From Euphorbia lathyris (taxonomy: Eukaryota; Streptophyta; Magnoliopsida; Malpighiales; Euphorbiaceae), in the NCBI RefSeq assembly GCF_963576675.1, contig NC_088911.1, positions 76,599,256 through 76,663,255 of the forward strand: DNA of 64,000 nucleotides, given 5' to 3'. Shown here piece by piece: positions 1 to 11,677 of the stretch. The position numbers and the translations under genes are program-made. The notes below the pieces were generated by a model that ran no database searches, was not told the origin of the DNA, and saw only the letters and a program-made list of their open reading frames with translations. Positions within the stretch are counted from its first letter, which is position 1, and each line of letters begins with the position of its first letter.

Positions 1-67
1 AAAACCCCCCGGGCATTGGCTGACATTGGGTTTCTTTAGATAAAGGAGTGCATGTCTCAGATAAAGG

Positions 68-479
68 CCTTGTTTGGTAAATGGCTTTTTAGGGTAAAAT
101 TAGAAGTTTGAGCCACTTTAGAGGTTTTGACTAGTCAAACCTCTAATTGTGGTGTTTGGTGAAGAAATGTTTGAAAGAGCTTATTCGATCCAAAAAGCTA
201 ATTTTGAAAAAACTCATTTTAGGAGCTTTTTCAATTAGCTTGTTGCTCTATCTCGTTTGAATGACATTTTTACCTCTAATTACTACCATTTAATTCCAAA
301 TAAAGAGTTTATCATGTCCTCATATGTCATTTTACATAAACAGTTATTAGCAATCAACTAAGTTTTACCAAACAAGTTTACAAAATCGGTTAGTTAAATC
401 AGCTAGTCAAATCAGCTAACAAAAAAGGTAATTAGTTAATAGTTAATGTAATCAGCTAATAGCTATTTACCAAACAAGG
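68..479. mobile_element. hAT-like MITE (non-autonomous DNA transposon)
   Basis: The ends are inverted repeats: CCTTGTTTGGTAAATGGCT at the left and the complement of CCTTGTTTGGTAAATAGCT at the right, 19 bp with one mismatch. The interior is AT-rich and non-coding. The length (~412 bp) and the TTTGGTAA-type termini are typical of small hAT-derived MITEs. I could not define an 8-bp target duplication, so the superfamily is an inference. It lies at the distal end of a decayed Tat gag. Confidence 0.7.
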
Positions 480-481
480 TC

Positions 482-1068
482 AAAGTTAAATGCTCGTCCT
501 TTGAGTCTGGCTTACTCAACTCTTCCTTTCTAAAGAGCTCGAATATATCATGCTTGTTGTGGGATGACTCGTCTTTCGGTTTTGATGTATCTAACTCCGG
601 ATGTTTGTGTCGATTACCTGAGGGTTTTGAGAGGGAACGGTGCCTACTAATGTTACGATCTCTAGATCGGTCCCTCCTATTTTCCTCTGGATCCTTTAAT
701 TTCCCATGACGCCGAGTAGGAGTTCTTGATTGAGAGTATCTTTTTGTAGGAGAGTGAATTCGGGAACGCTCCCTCGAGGTCTTAGCGGATTCCCGGCTGG
801 ATTATGCTGCGTGCACATGCCTATTTCAGAGATGCTCCTTTGTGTTCCGTAGTTGAAGCTTGAGGTCGACTATCTCCCATTCATGAGCGGCCTTTGCATC
901 ATCCATCTCCCTTTACATAGCCATTAAATTCTGGCTAAACTTCCGAGATACTTCTTCTGCCAAAAGCTGGTATTCAGGATTCAAGTGGGGTTGGCGCTCC
1001 GCCTCCTTATCAACCTCCTCTTCACGATTTCGATGAATTTCTGATTGAACTCGACTAGATGCAACCAT
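482..1068 (-). pseudogene. Tat-type Ty3/gypsy gag N-terminal remnant
   Basis: Read on the minus strand from an ATG at 1068, the frame gives a charged start (…REEEVDKEAERQ…), a region predicted to be helical, and then an Arg/Ser/Lys-rich stretch (RERSR, RRDRSRDR, RHRSLS). This composition is typical of the N-terminal part of Tat-lineage gag proteins. At least three in-frame stops are present, so it is dead. A matching LTR and primer-site sequence lies just upstream (1105-1538). Identification rests on composition and context rather than a catalytic motif. Confidence 0.5.
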
Positions 1069-1122
1069 CTTTGAATGATCTAATTTATCGTTGATAACTT
1101 AGGTCCATGCTCACCGCACCAA

Positions 1123-1538
1123 TGATAAATGGTTACCTGATATTGCTTATGTGTCCAACTCGCCTTGCTAATCCAATATCGTATATAACTTGTAAAACAA
1201 CAACGTAGGTCAAACGGGGCCAAAGTCCAGCGAACTCTCTCTGATGCCTAAGTCAGTTTGTGATTTAGATCGGATAGAAGGGTATGGACTAGTTGTGAGA
1301 TAGTAGTTAACGTACCCTATCTTGTGCCTTTACCTGTTTATATATAGGAGTTTTTAGGTTAAACCCTTCTTATTAGGAATCCTGATGAGTTGAGGATACC
1401 CGTGTCCCTCAAGGAATCTAAGTCTTGGGAAGAATCATTTGTCATGTGGGATTCTCGAAGGTTCCTCCGTATAAAGAGGTCGAAGCTCTAATCGTAACGT
1501 TATATATTCTCTATAAGTTAGAATAGTTTGGCATCTTG
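1123..1538 (-). repeat. Tat-type LTR fragment, truncated by the Athila insertion
   Basis: In minus orientation there is a TATA-like box (TATATATAAA, about 1335-1345), and the LTR ends at the TG of 1123 (…TATCA in the element's sense). A candidate primer site, TTGGTGCGGTGAGC, follows at about 1109-1122. The same order of sequence blocks recurs at 39730-40232, so the two are distant members of one family. The distal part is missing because Athila element B is inserted at 1539-1543. Confidence 0.5.
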
Positions 1539-2559
1539 GAACATGTTAAGCGATTTCCGCAAGTGCACGGTATACGATTGTAGTAATAAAAGATATCGAA
1601 CCCACAGGGAACGCTTTTTAACTAAAAACTTATTTAATTCAGTTTTATTCACGTCTTTAGGTTTAACAAAAGAAAATCGTTTAATTGATTGTATTGGTTC
1701 GGATAAATTAGGATTAGATAAGAATATTATATTGAACTTAGAGAACAATTCTGTCTTGAGATTTTGATTACAAGACAGATGCTTCCGTGATTGGAATAAA
1801 TAGAAGGTATAAAACTTATTTTCATTAAGCAAAGAAAACAACTATAACTTTGGTAAGATTATGGACATGTAATAATATAGGAATTTATGCAATTAATTGG
1901 CTTTGAACCGTAGAAATCTTTCTGGATCGGAGCAGATTTCTACCTTAATCAAGTTAGTATTTTATATCCGATAAGCCGCGCTAGCGATCATATCATCCGT
2001 AAAAACTAATTCTTTCAAGTGTTCAATAAAGTTTCTATATGAATAAGATAGTATAAAACGTTTTAATAAAAACACCAATTTATCACTTTGAAAATCATTT
2101 TGTCAGAACAATATCGAAGTAACAACAGGAAGAATGTATTGAATAAAATAAATATATCATTAATGAATTGTGAATCTTCACAAGTTAACAGAGAAGTAGA
2201 AACATGGATAGCATTTTAACGAAAACTTTGAGATCCGTGTTGTCAATCTTTTCCTCAAACTCCGTAGGCTTGTCAGACCTCTTTGCGCTTCAGCCGTTAG
2301 TTCTTCTCGCTGAATCTTCGGAATAGAGACCGCTAGGTCCACTACCAGAATGAAAATTTGTCTCTAATCAACCTTTGAAACTAAACTAATACTACTGTGT
2401 TTATAACTAATCTAATAACAACTTGTGTACATCAAGTTTGTTTACAGAAATGAAATCTAACTTTCTGACTCTTTCTGAATCAGAAACTCAACATAATAAC
2501 TCTCTGATTTCTCTAACTTTTCTGACTTAGCCAACTCTGATTTCTTGAAATGGATCACT

Positions 2560-2567
2560 TATTTATA
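2560..2567 (-). promoter_or_regulatory. LTR TATA box (element B 3' LTR)
   Basis: TATAAATA on the minus strand. The same box sits at the equivalent place in the 5' LTR (28497-28504). Confidence 0.65.
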
Positions 2568-2773
2568 GTTGGTGAAGGGTTGTAAATGAAGGGTTATGTC
2601 CGCTGGTGAAGGGTCGCTTTTATCCAACCGAACAGATGCGTTTCTCGGATTAAAACATGTGAAATCTGTGCAGAATTCTCCGCTGTCTCATATGAGATTC
2701 TGAAAATCTCAGTCGCGACAGGGGGTGAAGGGGCGAGTTGAAGACTTCGAAATTTCGGAGTTTGGTGACCGTA

Positions 2774-2810
2774 TGTCGCGACTGAGATTCTGAAAATCTC
2801 AGTCGCGACA
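2774..2810. repeat. Perfect 16-bp-stem hairpin with TCGCGA core (B 3' LTR)
   Basis: The left arm 2774-2789 (TGTCGCGACTGAGATT) and the right arm 2795-2810 are perfect reverse complements around a 5-base loop. The same structure is kept in the other LTR at 28711-28747. A half-copy (right arm plus loop) lies just next to it at about 2688-2723. It sits in U3, about 200 bp upstream of the TATA box. Confidence 0.9.
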
Positions 2811-3076
2811 GGGGCTTTTTCCCCGCCTTTCGACTGCTTCTTGTCCTCCTTGAGCTGTTCTTCTGATTGATACGTATTCTTGGCACGTTTTTTAGGTTTT
2901 TCCTTCATTTTAGCTCTGTTTTAGATCCGTTTTAGCTCCTATTTGGATTTAACCAAATAATTAAGTACCTTGCATCAAAGAAGTAAATAAAGACGTAAAA
3001 GTATTCCAAATGAATATAATTAGCACGATTTCAATGTAAATTTAATGTATTTATATATGATATTTTGGGCTTAACA

Positions 3077-3091
3077 AACTCCCACACTTAA
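3077..3091 (-). other. Polypurine tract of element B
   Basis: On the minus strand AAGTGTGGGAGTT directly precedes the TGTTAAG start of the 3' LTR, the position of the plus-strand priming tract. Element A has a close relative at the same place. Confidence 0.7.
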
Positions 3092-3424
3092 GCTTTTGCT
3101 AGTCCCGAGCAAAATTTCACTGAATTTATTCTTTAATCAACCTCTTTATAAATAGAACATATATCCATATATTCCTCTTTAAATTAGTTAAACCGAAAGA
3201 TAAACTTCTCATGGTAAATTTATACGCAAAGTATCAAACTAGTTAGTGTAAAAGAAATATATCATTCGTCTTGTATCTCAATTTTTATATTGAAGTATTC
3301 GGGACGGTGTAAGCACGCATGTTTCAGAATCTTTCGTCTCAAGGCAATTAAAAGCACAAAATTTCCTTTCCCAACCTAAACTATTACAAATATAGATTTA
3401 TTAAGGACTTAGGTTTAATATATT

Positions 3425-3710
3425 TGCTTAGTCACGCCCGTGATAAGGGTGGTCTCGTCCGTGACTTTATATGAATTAATTTGCTTTTGTGTTCGTTTAA
3501 GAGGTACCGACCATGCCATGGGTGGACGCAATCGTTACTTAAAACTTTAAACACGTTTAATTTTGCTTTAATTTCTAACGTTCCTTTCATACCTCGACCG
3601 TGATAAGGGTGGTCGCAATCGTGGCCAAAAGTAAACGGTACTTAATGTTCTTCTCTTTCATACCTCGATTGTGATAAGGTTGGTCTCAATCGTGGCCAAA
3701 AATTTAAGAA
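3425..3710 (-). repeat. Four-unit conserved block upstream of the B 3' LTR
   Basis: Four related ~40-50-base units, with cores at about 3430, 3508, 3593 and 3664, share the pattern GATAAGGGTGGTC…ATCGTGGCC. Within each unit the ends (CGATTG/CAATCG type) can pair. Element A has the same four units in the same order at 21606-21872, although its flanking DNA has diverged. There is no coding potential. Confidence 0.75.
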
Positions 3711-4398
3711 TACGACTACTTGATTTAATTAACACAAATTATAAAAATGAAAATTATAAATTGGGAAAAGAAAAATAGCACATTCATCCTATATTGACTT
3801 GAAATTCAACATGTATTATGGCTAAAGTTTCCTTAAAAACTTCAATTGATTTTTAATGTAAGACGAAAAATAATATCGAGCTAAAAAGCTAAAGTTGTTA
3901 GTTTGATTTATGCCTATAAACCTAATTGAAAATTGAAAATAAGATTTATATTTATCATGAATTCATGATATAAGGTTGAGATTTGAAACTAAAGAAATCT
4001 TTACTTATATACATTTACTCGAGACGTTTTGATAAAATCGTATCGGAGATTTGTAAAAATATTTGTAATTTGTAAAGAATATGACCCATATAGAAATATT
4101 ATTTCTAACAATAATGATAACCTTAAAATATGCTTAACATTTATTTTGAAAGTTGAATTATTTGAAACATATGAAATATATACTTAACAAAATATTTTAC
4201 GTTTATGAAAAATTGCCATTGTTTATGAAAAACGTTGCACTTTATATAAAAATGTTGCATTTCTTGTTTTAAAATAAAAATGTTGCATTATATACTTTAC
4301 TTAAACATTAATAACAACATGCATTTATACTTAAATAAATAGCATTCAATCGAATTCGTTGCATTCATTCGTACTTAAAATTAAAACGAATATGAAAT

Positions 4399-4422
4399 AT
4401 CTCCTCCCACACTTAATTTGGA
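4399..4422 (-). other. Internal second polypurine-tract-like motif (B)
   Basis: On the minus strand AATTAAGTGTGGGAGGAG lies about 1.3 kb from the 3' LTR. It is conserved with its flank (…CCAATGAGGACA…) in element A at 20971-20990. It resembles the true tract beside the LTR. Confidence 0.5.
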
Positions 4423-4631
4423 CCGTGTCCTCATTGGTGCAAAAAGCGATAAAACACGAAAAATAGTACGAAATAAACCATACGAATTAGAATTGAAAAA
4501 TATAGTACGATAACATTCAAACAGAATAATAAAAATAAATGTACCAAACATAATGAAAAATATGGTACCGAACTTGACAAATCATAATAATAATAACGAA
4601 AATGAGTCAAAGATAGAAAGGATAAAACCTA

Positions 4632-5890
4632 TCAAGGTGAACTCGGTGGTGAAGGCGTAGTCTCAACTCCTTGGCGTCGGAAGAAAGATAGCAACCGGCG
4701 ACTAGTAGATTTGTGCTCACGTCTCAAAGTAGTGATATTGGCATCCACCGTGTTTATCCTCGAACTCAATTCGGTATTGTTGGCAACGACTTCATCTAAC
4801 CGCAAATTCATGTGACGGTTATGCTCGTTCATTTGTTGCAAAACACGTTGCCAACCATCTTGCTCTTCAACATTTGGTTCCACATTTGCTTGCTCGTTGG
4901 TATTAACATCAACATGCTCCTCCTCCTCCTCCTCTTCATCAAATTCCTCTTCATCATCCTCATCGTCATCTTGGGCACCCAAACCTTGAGAACTTGAAGC
5001 TTGACCACCCAAGGTAGCAAAAACACGTCTTGTACGATCTTCATAAGAGATAAAGGCGGGTGGTCCCAATTTCTTCAATAAATTGGCTCTTTGAAGTGTC
5101 GTGATATCCAAGGAAGGTAAACCAACATGAGGCATATTTTGATAGTCCGTTAATTCACCCCGAGCACCCAAAACAATGCCGGAAATTAAATTACCCATTG
5201 GCACTTGCTTATTGCGGGACTTGGAGGCTCGAACTAAATTAGTAAATATCATCTCAATACTATCGACAGTCAAATTCTTGAAAATACTATCCAACACAAA
5301 CAAATCACGGACTTGCACCTTGGAACTTTCAACCCGACCAAATAAAGAAAATGATAAAAACTTGTGAAAGAAAAAGATACAATTGTGCTTAAGTAGCTTA
5401 CTAGAAGTGTTCTTTGGATTAAAACATCCAAGCCGGTTAAAGAGTGCCAAACTGTGTGTGCATTAAAAGTCTTTGGTTTGGAATAAAAATTCCGAGTAGG
5501 AAAACCAAACCATCGGTTCATAGCCGCATACCCAACTTCAAAACGAACTCCATTATTTCGAAAAGAGATGATACCTCTCTTCTTATCATAAGTTAGAGTG
5601 ACCAAAAATTCCACAATATGCGATTTAATACTAGGAAAACGCATACTAGAAAATATTTTCCAACCAAGAACGGATAGATATTCATCAATACGTTCGGTAA
5701 AAGAAAATATGTTTACCGTGTCGGTGTCAAGAAAAAGCATGTCGACGAACTCTATTTGGCTATTAGAAAAATGTCGAAATTTGCGTCCTTCGGCTTCCGT
5801 TGCAATATCGAACGGTGCTCCATATTGAACCCGTAATCTATTGACTTCAGTGGCTTTAGTTTTGTTAGCAACGGTCTTTTGTCTAGGCAT
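4632..5890 (-). pseudogene. ATHILA-type ORF 2 of element B (frameshifted)
   Basis: The frame opens at 5890 (MPRQKTVANK…) and runs to about 5430. There a frameshift moves the reading to the frame ending at 4632, so about 419 codons in total. The N-terminal half resembles ATHILA ORF-1 family proteins (globular, with LGWKIFSSMRFP, VEFLVTL and FGFPTRNF segments). Then come a conserved HKFLSFSLFGRVESSK segment, a long Asp/Glu run (translated from about 4915-4975), a heptad-like helix and a basic C-terminus (RRLLSFFRRQG…TPSPPSSP). It aligns along its length with the intact 401-aa ORF at 19573-20778 in element A. Its function is unknown; it occupies the env-like position of Athila elements but shows no clear signal peptide or membrane anchor. 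Confidence 0.8.
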
Positions 5891-6159
5891 TTTTTTTTTG
5901 TTTGTGAAATTTGGTGAAAGAGATGAAGAAAATATGAAAGAATGAAAGGAAGAGCAAAAGATAATGGTGATTGAGGGAAGAAGAAGATGAATAGGGTAAA
6001 GATTTATGGGGAAGGTGAGTGAATCTTTGTGTTGGGAAGAGTAAAAGATGAGTGATTGGTGTAAATAGAGGTGATATAAATAGGTGTAAGTAGTAGGTAT
6101 TGATTAGGATAGGGAATAGGTATGTAAAATATAGTAGGAATAGGAAGAGATGCAAAAAT

Positions 6160-6300
6160 CAGCCCAAATCCCGTCACTGTGAGTCGCGACAGCAAGTGTG
6201 CTAAGGCGCGGATTTGTGCTGAAAAATTGCGTTGTTGCTGTCTCAACTGAGATTTCAGAATCTCCACTGAGATTCTGGAATTTCTGGGTAAAAATTGGAC
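6160..6300. repeat. TCGCGA and GAGATT palindromes between B ORFs 1 and 2
   Basis: The spacer holds GAGTCGCGACAG (about 6181) and TCTCAACTGAGATTTCAGAA followed by TCTCCACTGAGATTCTGG (about 6240-6280). These are short self-complementary motifs of the kind found in the B LTR hairpin. The rest of 6290-6607 is AT-rich with nothing recognisable. Confidence 0.6.
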
Positions 6301-6607
6301 TTTTTTGACAATTTTAACATGACTAATTCAATTCCCCTTATAATTAAGTGACATTAATTGTGAATATTAATCCCTGAAACTGAGATAAACAAAACTGAAA
6401 CATTAAATGGAAGGAAAACCAAGGGTTGTTCCTTAAATGAGAGAAATAAAATAAAGAACTAATGTAATTTTATTTATCATAATCAAAATATAAACAATAA
6501 ATACTGAAATACATATTTACATAAAAACATCTTATGCAATAGAAAATCAAATTATATAAACAAACACTCATATATACGATAAAACAACAGAAACTCAAAT
6601 TATATCC

Positions 6608-7537
6608 CTATGAATTGGAAAAACGACGTGCATTGGCTCTGTCAATCTTCGTTTGAATGAAGATTTGCCTCTCTGGTGCAGAAAGGAATGTTGGACCAGA
6701 ACGAAAAACTCGTTTGACAAGACCCTCGTTTTCCAAAAACTTGTAGTCAAGAATAGGGAATGGTTCCGTATCAGTTCAATGGACAGAAATGGTTCCCTTT
6801 GCTCCTAGAATGATTCCACAAATGATATTGGCAAACCCAATCTTCCGGTTCTTCGAACGGGAAGCGGCAACTAACCCCTCCATTAGAATCTTCGAGGAGT
6901 TCACTGAGTTGCCTTGGAAAACATCGCCTAACACATAGAGATCAGTATCTTTCACAACATTGCTTCTGACTCGACCAAAAAGACTATGACAGAGGAATTT
7001 GTGTAGATACAGTATGGAGTTAGAATTTATGGATTTGTTGAAGGCAAGACGTGGATTGAATCGCCAAAATCCTGTTAACATCCTCCATATATCTGTAGAA
7101 GTCATATCCCGTCCAGGATGGTGCTGAGTTGTGTCTCGGGGTGGAAAACCAAACCAATTATGAAGTTCTGGATATCCAAAAGAGAATACCTTCCCCTCAC
7201 AACGAAAACTGAGACGAACACGTCTCTTATTGACGAACCGAACGGTAGAAAAAAACTCTAGAACCCAATTCCCAATTATAGGAAATTTCATAGAAGCAAA
7301 TTTGGTCCATCCCAAATTAGTAAGATAGCGATTTATGTCATCGCTTATCCCGAGTTCCTCGTTCAGGAACTCGTCCAGATACATCATGCTAAAGAATTGA
7401 GCATATCTAAACTACAGATAACATTTCCCTTCGTCATGATTATAGATTGGAAACCATACGCCATAACGAGAAGAGATATCAACTCTCCCGCTTTGAGCCG
7501 AAGTGTTCTTCCGAACATTTTTCAAAGACTTGGTCAT
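6608..7537 (-). pseudogene. ATHILA-type ORF 1 of element B (two nonsense codons)
   Basis: On the minus strand a 310-codon frame starts at ATG 7537-7535 (MTKSLKNVRKNTS…) and ends at the stop 6610-6608. It carries a TAG at 7414-7412 and a TGA at 6778-6776, the latter replacing a Trp codon still present in element A. It aligns throughout with the intact 315-aa ORF at 17599-18546. Shared segments include LGWTKFASMKFP, VRLSFRCEGK, DIWRMLTG, LHKFLCHSLFGR and ANIICGIILGAKG. The architecture matches ORF 2 downstream, so the two look like ancient tandem paralogues. Function is not known. Confidence 0.8.
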
Positions 7538-8069
7538 GTTTGTGAGAGAAAAAAAATGGTGTTTGTAGGATTGAAAATTTGAGAAAGAAATTCAGAAAGA
7601 TGAAATGAAAATGGAATAAGTCTTATCCTACAGGAATATATAAGATATATAAGTGAAAGGTTGTGTCTGTTAAAAAGAAAAGATGCCAAAGTGATACCTC
7701 TTCGATTCAACTGATAGAATTTTTGAAATTAGATGGTTGTAATCCCTTACAGTTATTTCAAATTGTAAAATACAGAAAATCTCAATTGAGATTTTCAGAA
7801 TCTCAACTGAGATTTCCAAATCCTGAAACATGGAAAATCTCAACTGAGATTTCTGCATATTTAATTTCTCAATAACACTTAACACTTAATGAATCATTTT
7901 CAAAACATGACTAGATTAAAATTTTAATGTTGACAAAACTTATTTGTACACAAATTAAAATAAAAATAAAAATAAATTAGCCTAAAAATTAAAAAGAAAG
8001 AAAGAAAAAAAAAATTCAGGAACATATAATAAGAAAAACTATAAATTAAAAATATGAAAACTAAATAAA
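7538..8069. repeat. Spacer between B integrase and ORF 1, with palindromic motifs
   Basis: No gene. The stretch 7778-7860 contains three closely spaced self-complementary motifs (AATCTCAATTGAGATT, AATCTCAACTGAGATT twice). The remainder is A/T-rich. Confidence 0.6.
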
Positions 8070-9790
8070 TTAATTTTCATAGAATTCGTCCACGAATTCA
8101 ATTGCTTGAATTGGAGCTCCTTCGTAATAAATCTTGCATCGATTACCATTAACCTTAAATCGATCGCCATTGGACTTTTCTAGCTCCAAAGCTCCATAAT
8201 CAAATGTTTTAACAACCAAATATGGTCCATTCCATCTAGATTTTAGCTTACCTGGAAATAACTTTAATCTGGAATTAAAAAGTAAGACTTTATCCCCAAC
8301 ATTAAAGTTTTTAATTTTGATTCTGGCATCATGCCACTTTTTAACTTTTTCCTTATAAACTCTTGCATTTTCGTAGGACAAATAGCGTAATTCATCCAAC
8401 TCGTTTAAGTCGAACAAACGCTTTTTTCCTGCGCTTTGCAAATCATAATTAAGGGTTTTTAAAGCCCAATATGCTTTATGTTCTAACTCTACCGGCAAAT
8501 GACAAGCTTTACCATAGACTAATCTATAAGGTGTCATTCCGATAGGTGTTTTAAATGCAGTACGGTATGCCCATAATGCATCGTTAAGTTTATGTGCCCA
8601 GTCTCTTCTAGAAGACGAAACTGTTTTCTCAAGTTTCCATTTGAGCTCTCTATTTGATATTTCCGCTTGACCATTCGTTTGAGGATGGTACGGCGTAGAG
8701 ATACGGTGGTGTACTCCGTATTTTTTCATAAGTGACTCAAAACTTCTATTTATGAAATGAGTACCACCATCGCTTACCATAACTCTAGGAACTCCAAATC
8801 GACAGAATATTGCATTTAAAAACTTAACAAATACCTTAGAATCATTTGTCGGGGTTGCAATTGCTTCAACCCACTTTGAAACATAATCTACGGCTGCTAA
8901 TATATAATTTTTGCCAAAAGAAGTAGGAAAAGGACCCATGAAATCGATCCCCCATACGTCGAAGATTTCAACTTCCAATATGTTCGTGAGAGGCATCTCA
9001 TCTTTCCTTCCTAAATTTCCGGTTCTTTGACATTTATCACAGAGGATAATAAATGAACGGACGTCTTTAAACAAAGTAGGCCAAAAGAATCCGCATTCTA
9101 GTATTCTAGCTACTGTTTTGCTTACGCTGTTATGACCTCCGTAAGCACTAGCATGACATTCCAACATTATAGAGTCATATTCAAACTCACTAACACATCT
9201 CCTAAGCATTCCATCGCCGCATGTTTTGAACAAAAATGGATCTTCCCAAAAATATTTCTTAACCTCCGAAAAGAATTTCTTCCTTTGCTGAGAATTTAAC
9301 CCATCTGGCACAACATGTGCAGCTAAGTAATTGGCTATATCCGCATACCATGGAGCTATGACACTTTGTACTTGCATGAGATATTCATCGGGGAAATCAT
9401 CTCGAATGCCTAATGTTTCACCAATGGGACCGTTTTCATCCTCAAGTCTTGATAGATGATTGGCGACAAGGTTTTTAATTCCCTTTTTATCTTTAATCTC
9501 TATGTCAAATTCTTGCAATAATAAAACCCATCTAATAAGACGCGGTTTTGCATCTTTCTTAGCAAATAAATATCGTAAAGATGCATGATCTGTATAAATG
9601 ATGACTTTAGATCCTAACAAGTAAGATCGAAACTTATCACATGCAAAAACTACCGCTAACATTTCTTTTTCAGTTGTGGTGTAATTTAACTGTGCACCGG
9701 ACAATGTGTGACTCGCATAATATATAACATGAAGTTTCTTATCCTTCCTTTGACCTAATACACATCCTACAGCTAAGTCACTCGCATCAC
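8070..9790 (-). pseudogene. Element B pol, 3' part: RNase H and integrase
   Basis: This is the part of B's pol 3' of the element A insertion. It starts mid-codon at 9790 and stays open to the stop at 8070. Visible domains: the RNase H segment (ASD…[10 protein letters not shown]), the integrase zinc region (GGHNSVSK…CDKCQRTGN), then the catalytic core with D of WGIDFMG, D of VSDGG and E of [10 protein letters not shown]-terminal segment follows ([14 protein letters not shown]). The RNase H motif usually read VADHLSR is VANHLSR here, a D-to-N change that would be expected to harm activity. The open frame suggests relatively recent loss. Its other half is at 23775-24608. Confidence 0.92.
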
Positions 9791-10155
9791 TGTTAAGCCC
9801 AAAATATACCTAAAATATCATTAATATTTATATCATTTTTATTACAAATTCGTGTTATTTATATCTGTTTAGATTATTTTTACTCTCGAATATCTTTCTT
9901 TCTTGCAAGGTACCTAAATATTTGGTAAAATCCAAATAGGAACGAAAAAGGATCTAAAACAGAAGAAAAACCCTACAAAAGGAGTCAAAGACGACGTAAA
10001 TCGAAAGCACCAAGTCGAGGACACGAACGAAAGCAAAGAAGTGAGAAAACTCACCGTGCCGCGACAGTGAATCCACCACCCGCGACCGCGACACGCGTGG
10101 TTTAGCCATTTCTCCCCTTCGTCCAACGTTCAACTTAATGCTACGTCATTCACAG

Positions 10156-10175
10156 CCGAGGATTCCTATCCTCGG
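10156..10175. repeat. U3 hairpin of element A (5' LTR)
   Basis: The arms CCGAGGAT and ATCCTCGG are perfect complements around a 4-base loop, about 145 bp upstream of the TATA box. It is repeated in the 3' LTR at about 22585-22604. Confidence 0.85.
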
Positions 10176-10319
10176 TAAGTGCAGAAAATTTACCAAATGC
10201 ATTTAACACATGCTGAAATCCAAGAAACGCGTTCGTTCAAGTGGATAAAGACGTCCTTTCACAACGAACACGACTCTTAACCAACGGATACATCACTTCA
10301 AACACAACCCTTCAACATC

Positions 10320-10327
10320 TATAAATA
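10320..10327 (+). promoter_or_regulatory. LTR TATA box (element A 5' LTR)
   Basis: TATAAATA; the same box is at 22749-22756 in the 3' LTR. Confidence 0.7.
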
Positions 10328-11351
10328 AAGAGTTGATGTTGAGAAAAAATGCAATGAAATGTTATAATATAGATATAGAATCAGAGCGTAGAACTTATGT
10401 CTAAGTTCTAAGTAAAAACATTTCGAGAGTTAGAAATTAGATTCTGTACAAAACAAGATGAGGTACACATATTGTTTATAGTTTAATTACAACTCAGTAG
10501 CGTTTAGACATTGTTCCAGTTTTAGTTTGCATCATGGTAGTGGCCGACCGAATCCCTATTACGAAGTTACAGCGAGAAGATTGAGTAGAGTGTTCGCCCC
10601 TGAGCCTGACAACCTCTTAGGAAACCCAAGGAAAGGAACCGATCAAGCCGTTCACTTGCACACCCTCGAAGAACTCGATGCTCCTTGTTCTCTGTAAACT
10701 TGTATCAATTTATATTTCATCTAATAAAGTCCGTTCTATTCGACAAATCGTTATGCAGCACTTATGGTAACCAATCCAATATAAGTGAGGCTGGTGTTTT
10801 CATTAATACGCAGTTGAATTCAAAATCATTACAAGGAAACTTTGTTGAACACTTAGGCAAATTATCATCTCGAAAGAGTTTTAATTTGAGTAAGGGCAAC
10901 TATCCCGAAAGGGTTTTGTCGCGTTCAAAGCCAATTAATTAGAGGTTCCGTCATTTATTTCATCATCATAATTGATACAAAGTTTAAGTTGTTTTCTTTG
11001 CTTAATGCAAATGAATAAATTCATTCGTTTTTCTAAAAAGTTCTAAATGTTCCTGTTTTGTAAAATTCACCCTTAAAATCAGAAGATCTTTCTAACAATC
11101 GATATATTCTAAATATAAAATCTTATTCCAGCATTTTCAAGTATTCAAAGTTCACAAACTCAATTAAACAATTTCCTAAATTCAATTATACAAATTTCAC
11201 TTTTCATTTACATTCAATAGTAAATCTAACAAGTTCGAAATTAACAGATTCAAAAATAAGTTTTTTCGTCAAAAAACGTATCCCTGTGGGATCGATATTT
11301 TTATTACTACAAGCGAAACTGTGCACTTGCGGAAATCGCTCAACAAGTTTT

Positions 11352-11369
11352 TGGTGCCGTTGCCGGGGA
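11352..11369 (+). other. Primer binding site (tRNA-Asp type), element A
   Basis: TGGTGCCGTTGCCGGGGA begins 7 bases after the LTR. It matches the Athila-clade site for tRNA-Asp except for T in place of C at the fourth base. Element B has the canonical TGGCGCC… form at 27461-27478. Confidence 0.85.
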
Positions 11370-11677
11370 TACGCCAAAATTTTTGACAAAATTTTTATTT
11401 TTCGTATTTTATTTTCGAATCTAGGTTTACACATTATTTTTATACAATTTTTATATTTTATTTATTTTCAGTTATATAACATATTTGTTTTCAATTTTGT
11501 TTTGAAGGTAGTTTGGCTCGTGTAACAATTTCAAGTTCATGCGCAGTTCGCGAAGTTCGGGCACACCACCAGACCCTCTTGATCCAGAAATTGAAAGAAC
11601 ACTTAAGAAAAACAAGAAAAACAACAAAAATAAAGACAAAACACCCTTAAAAACCCAAAGTAGTCCAGCCAGAAAAT

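Larger units (their letters stand above)
1544..3076 (-). repeat. 3' LTR of Athila element B
   Basis: It is the direct copy of 27484-29024. In element orientation it starts TGTTAAGCCC at 3076 and ends …TTAACA at 1544. A TATA box (TATAAATA on the minus strand) lies at 2560-2567. A perfect hairpin lies upstream of it at 2774-2810. Compared with the other LTR it lacks an 11-bp repeat near the U3 start. Confidence 0.93.
9791..11345 (+). repeat. 5' LTR of Athila element A
   Basis: It starts TGTTAAGCCC and ends …CTCAACA, with the TATA box TATAAATA at 10320-10327. Upstream of it in U3 is a hairpin (CCGAGGAT TCCT ATCCTCGG, 10156-10175) and a cluster of CGCGAC sites (about 10068-10096). The LTR is related to, but clearly diverged from, the LTR of element B. 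The 85-codon open frame at 10685-10942 is repeated in the other LTR only because the LTRs are copies. Confidence 0.96.

Noticed and set aside
4812..5367. Open frames on the plus strand opposite B ORF 2
   Set aside because: Shadows of the minus-strand ATHILA-type ORF, partly caused by its Asp/Glu codon run.
10685..10942. 85-codon open frame repeated at 23114-23371
   Set aside because: It lies wholly within the LTRs of element A. Its duplication follows from LTR duplication and it has no recognisable domain.
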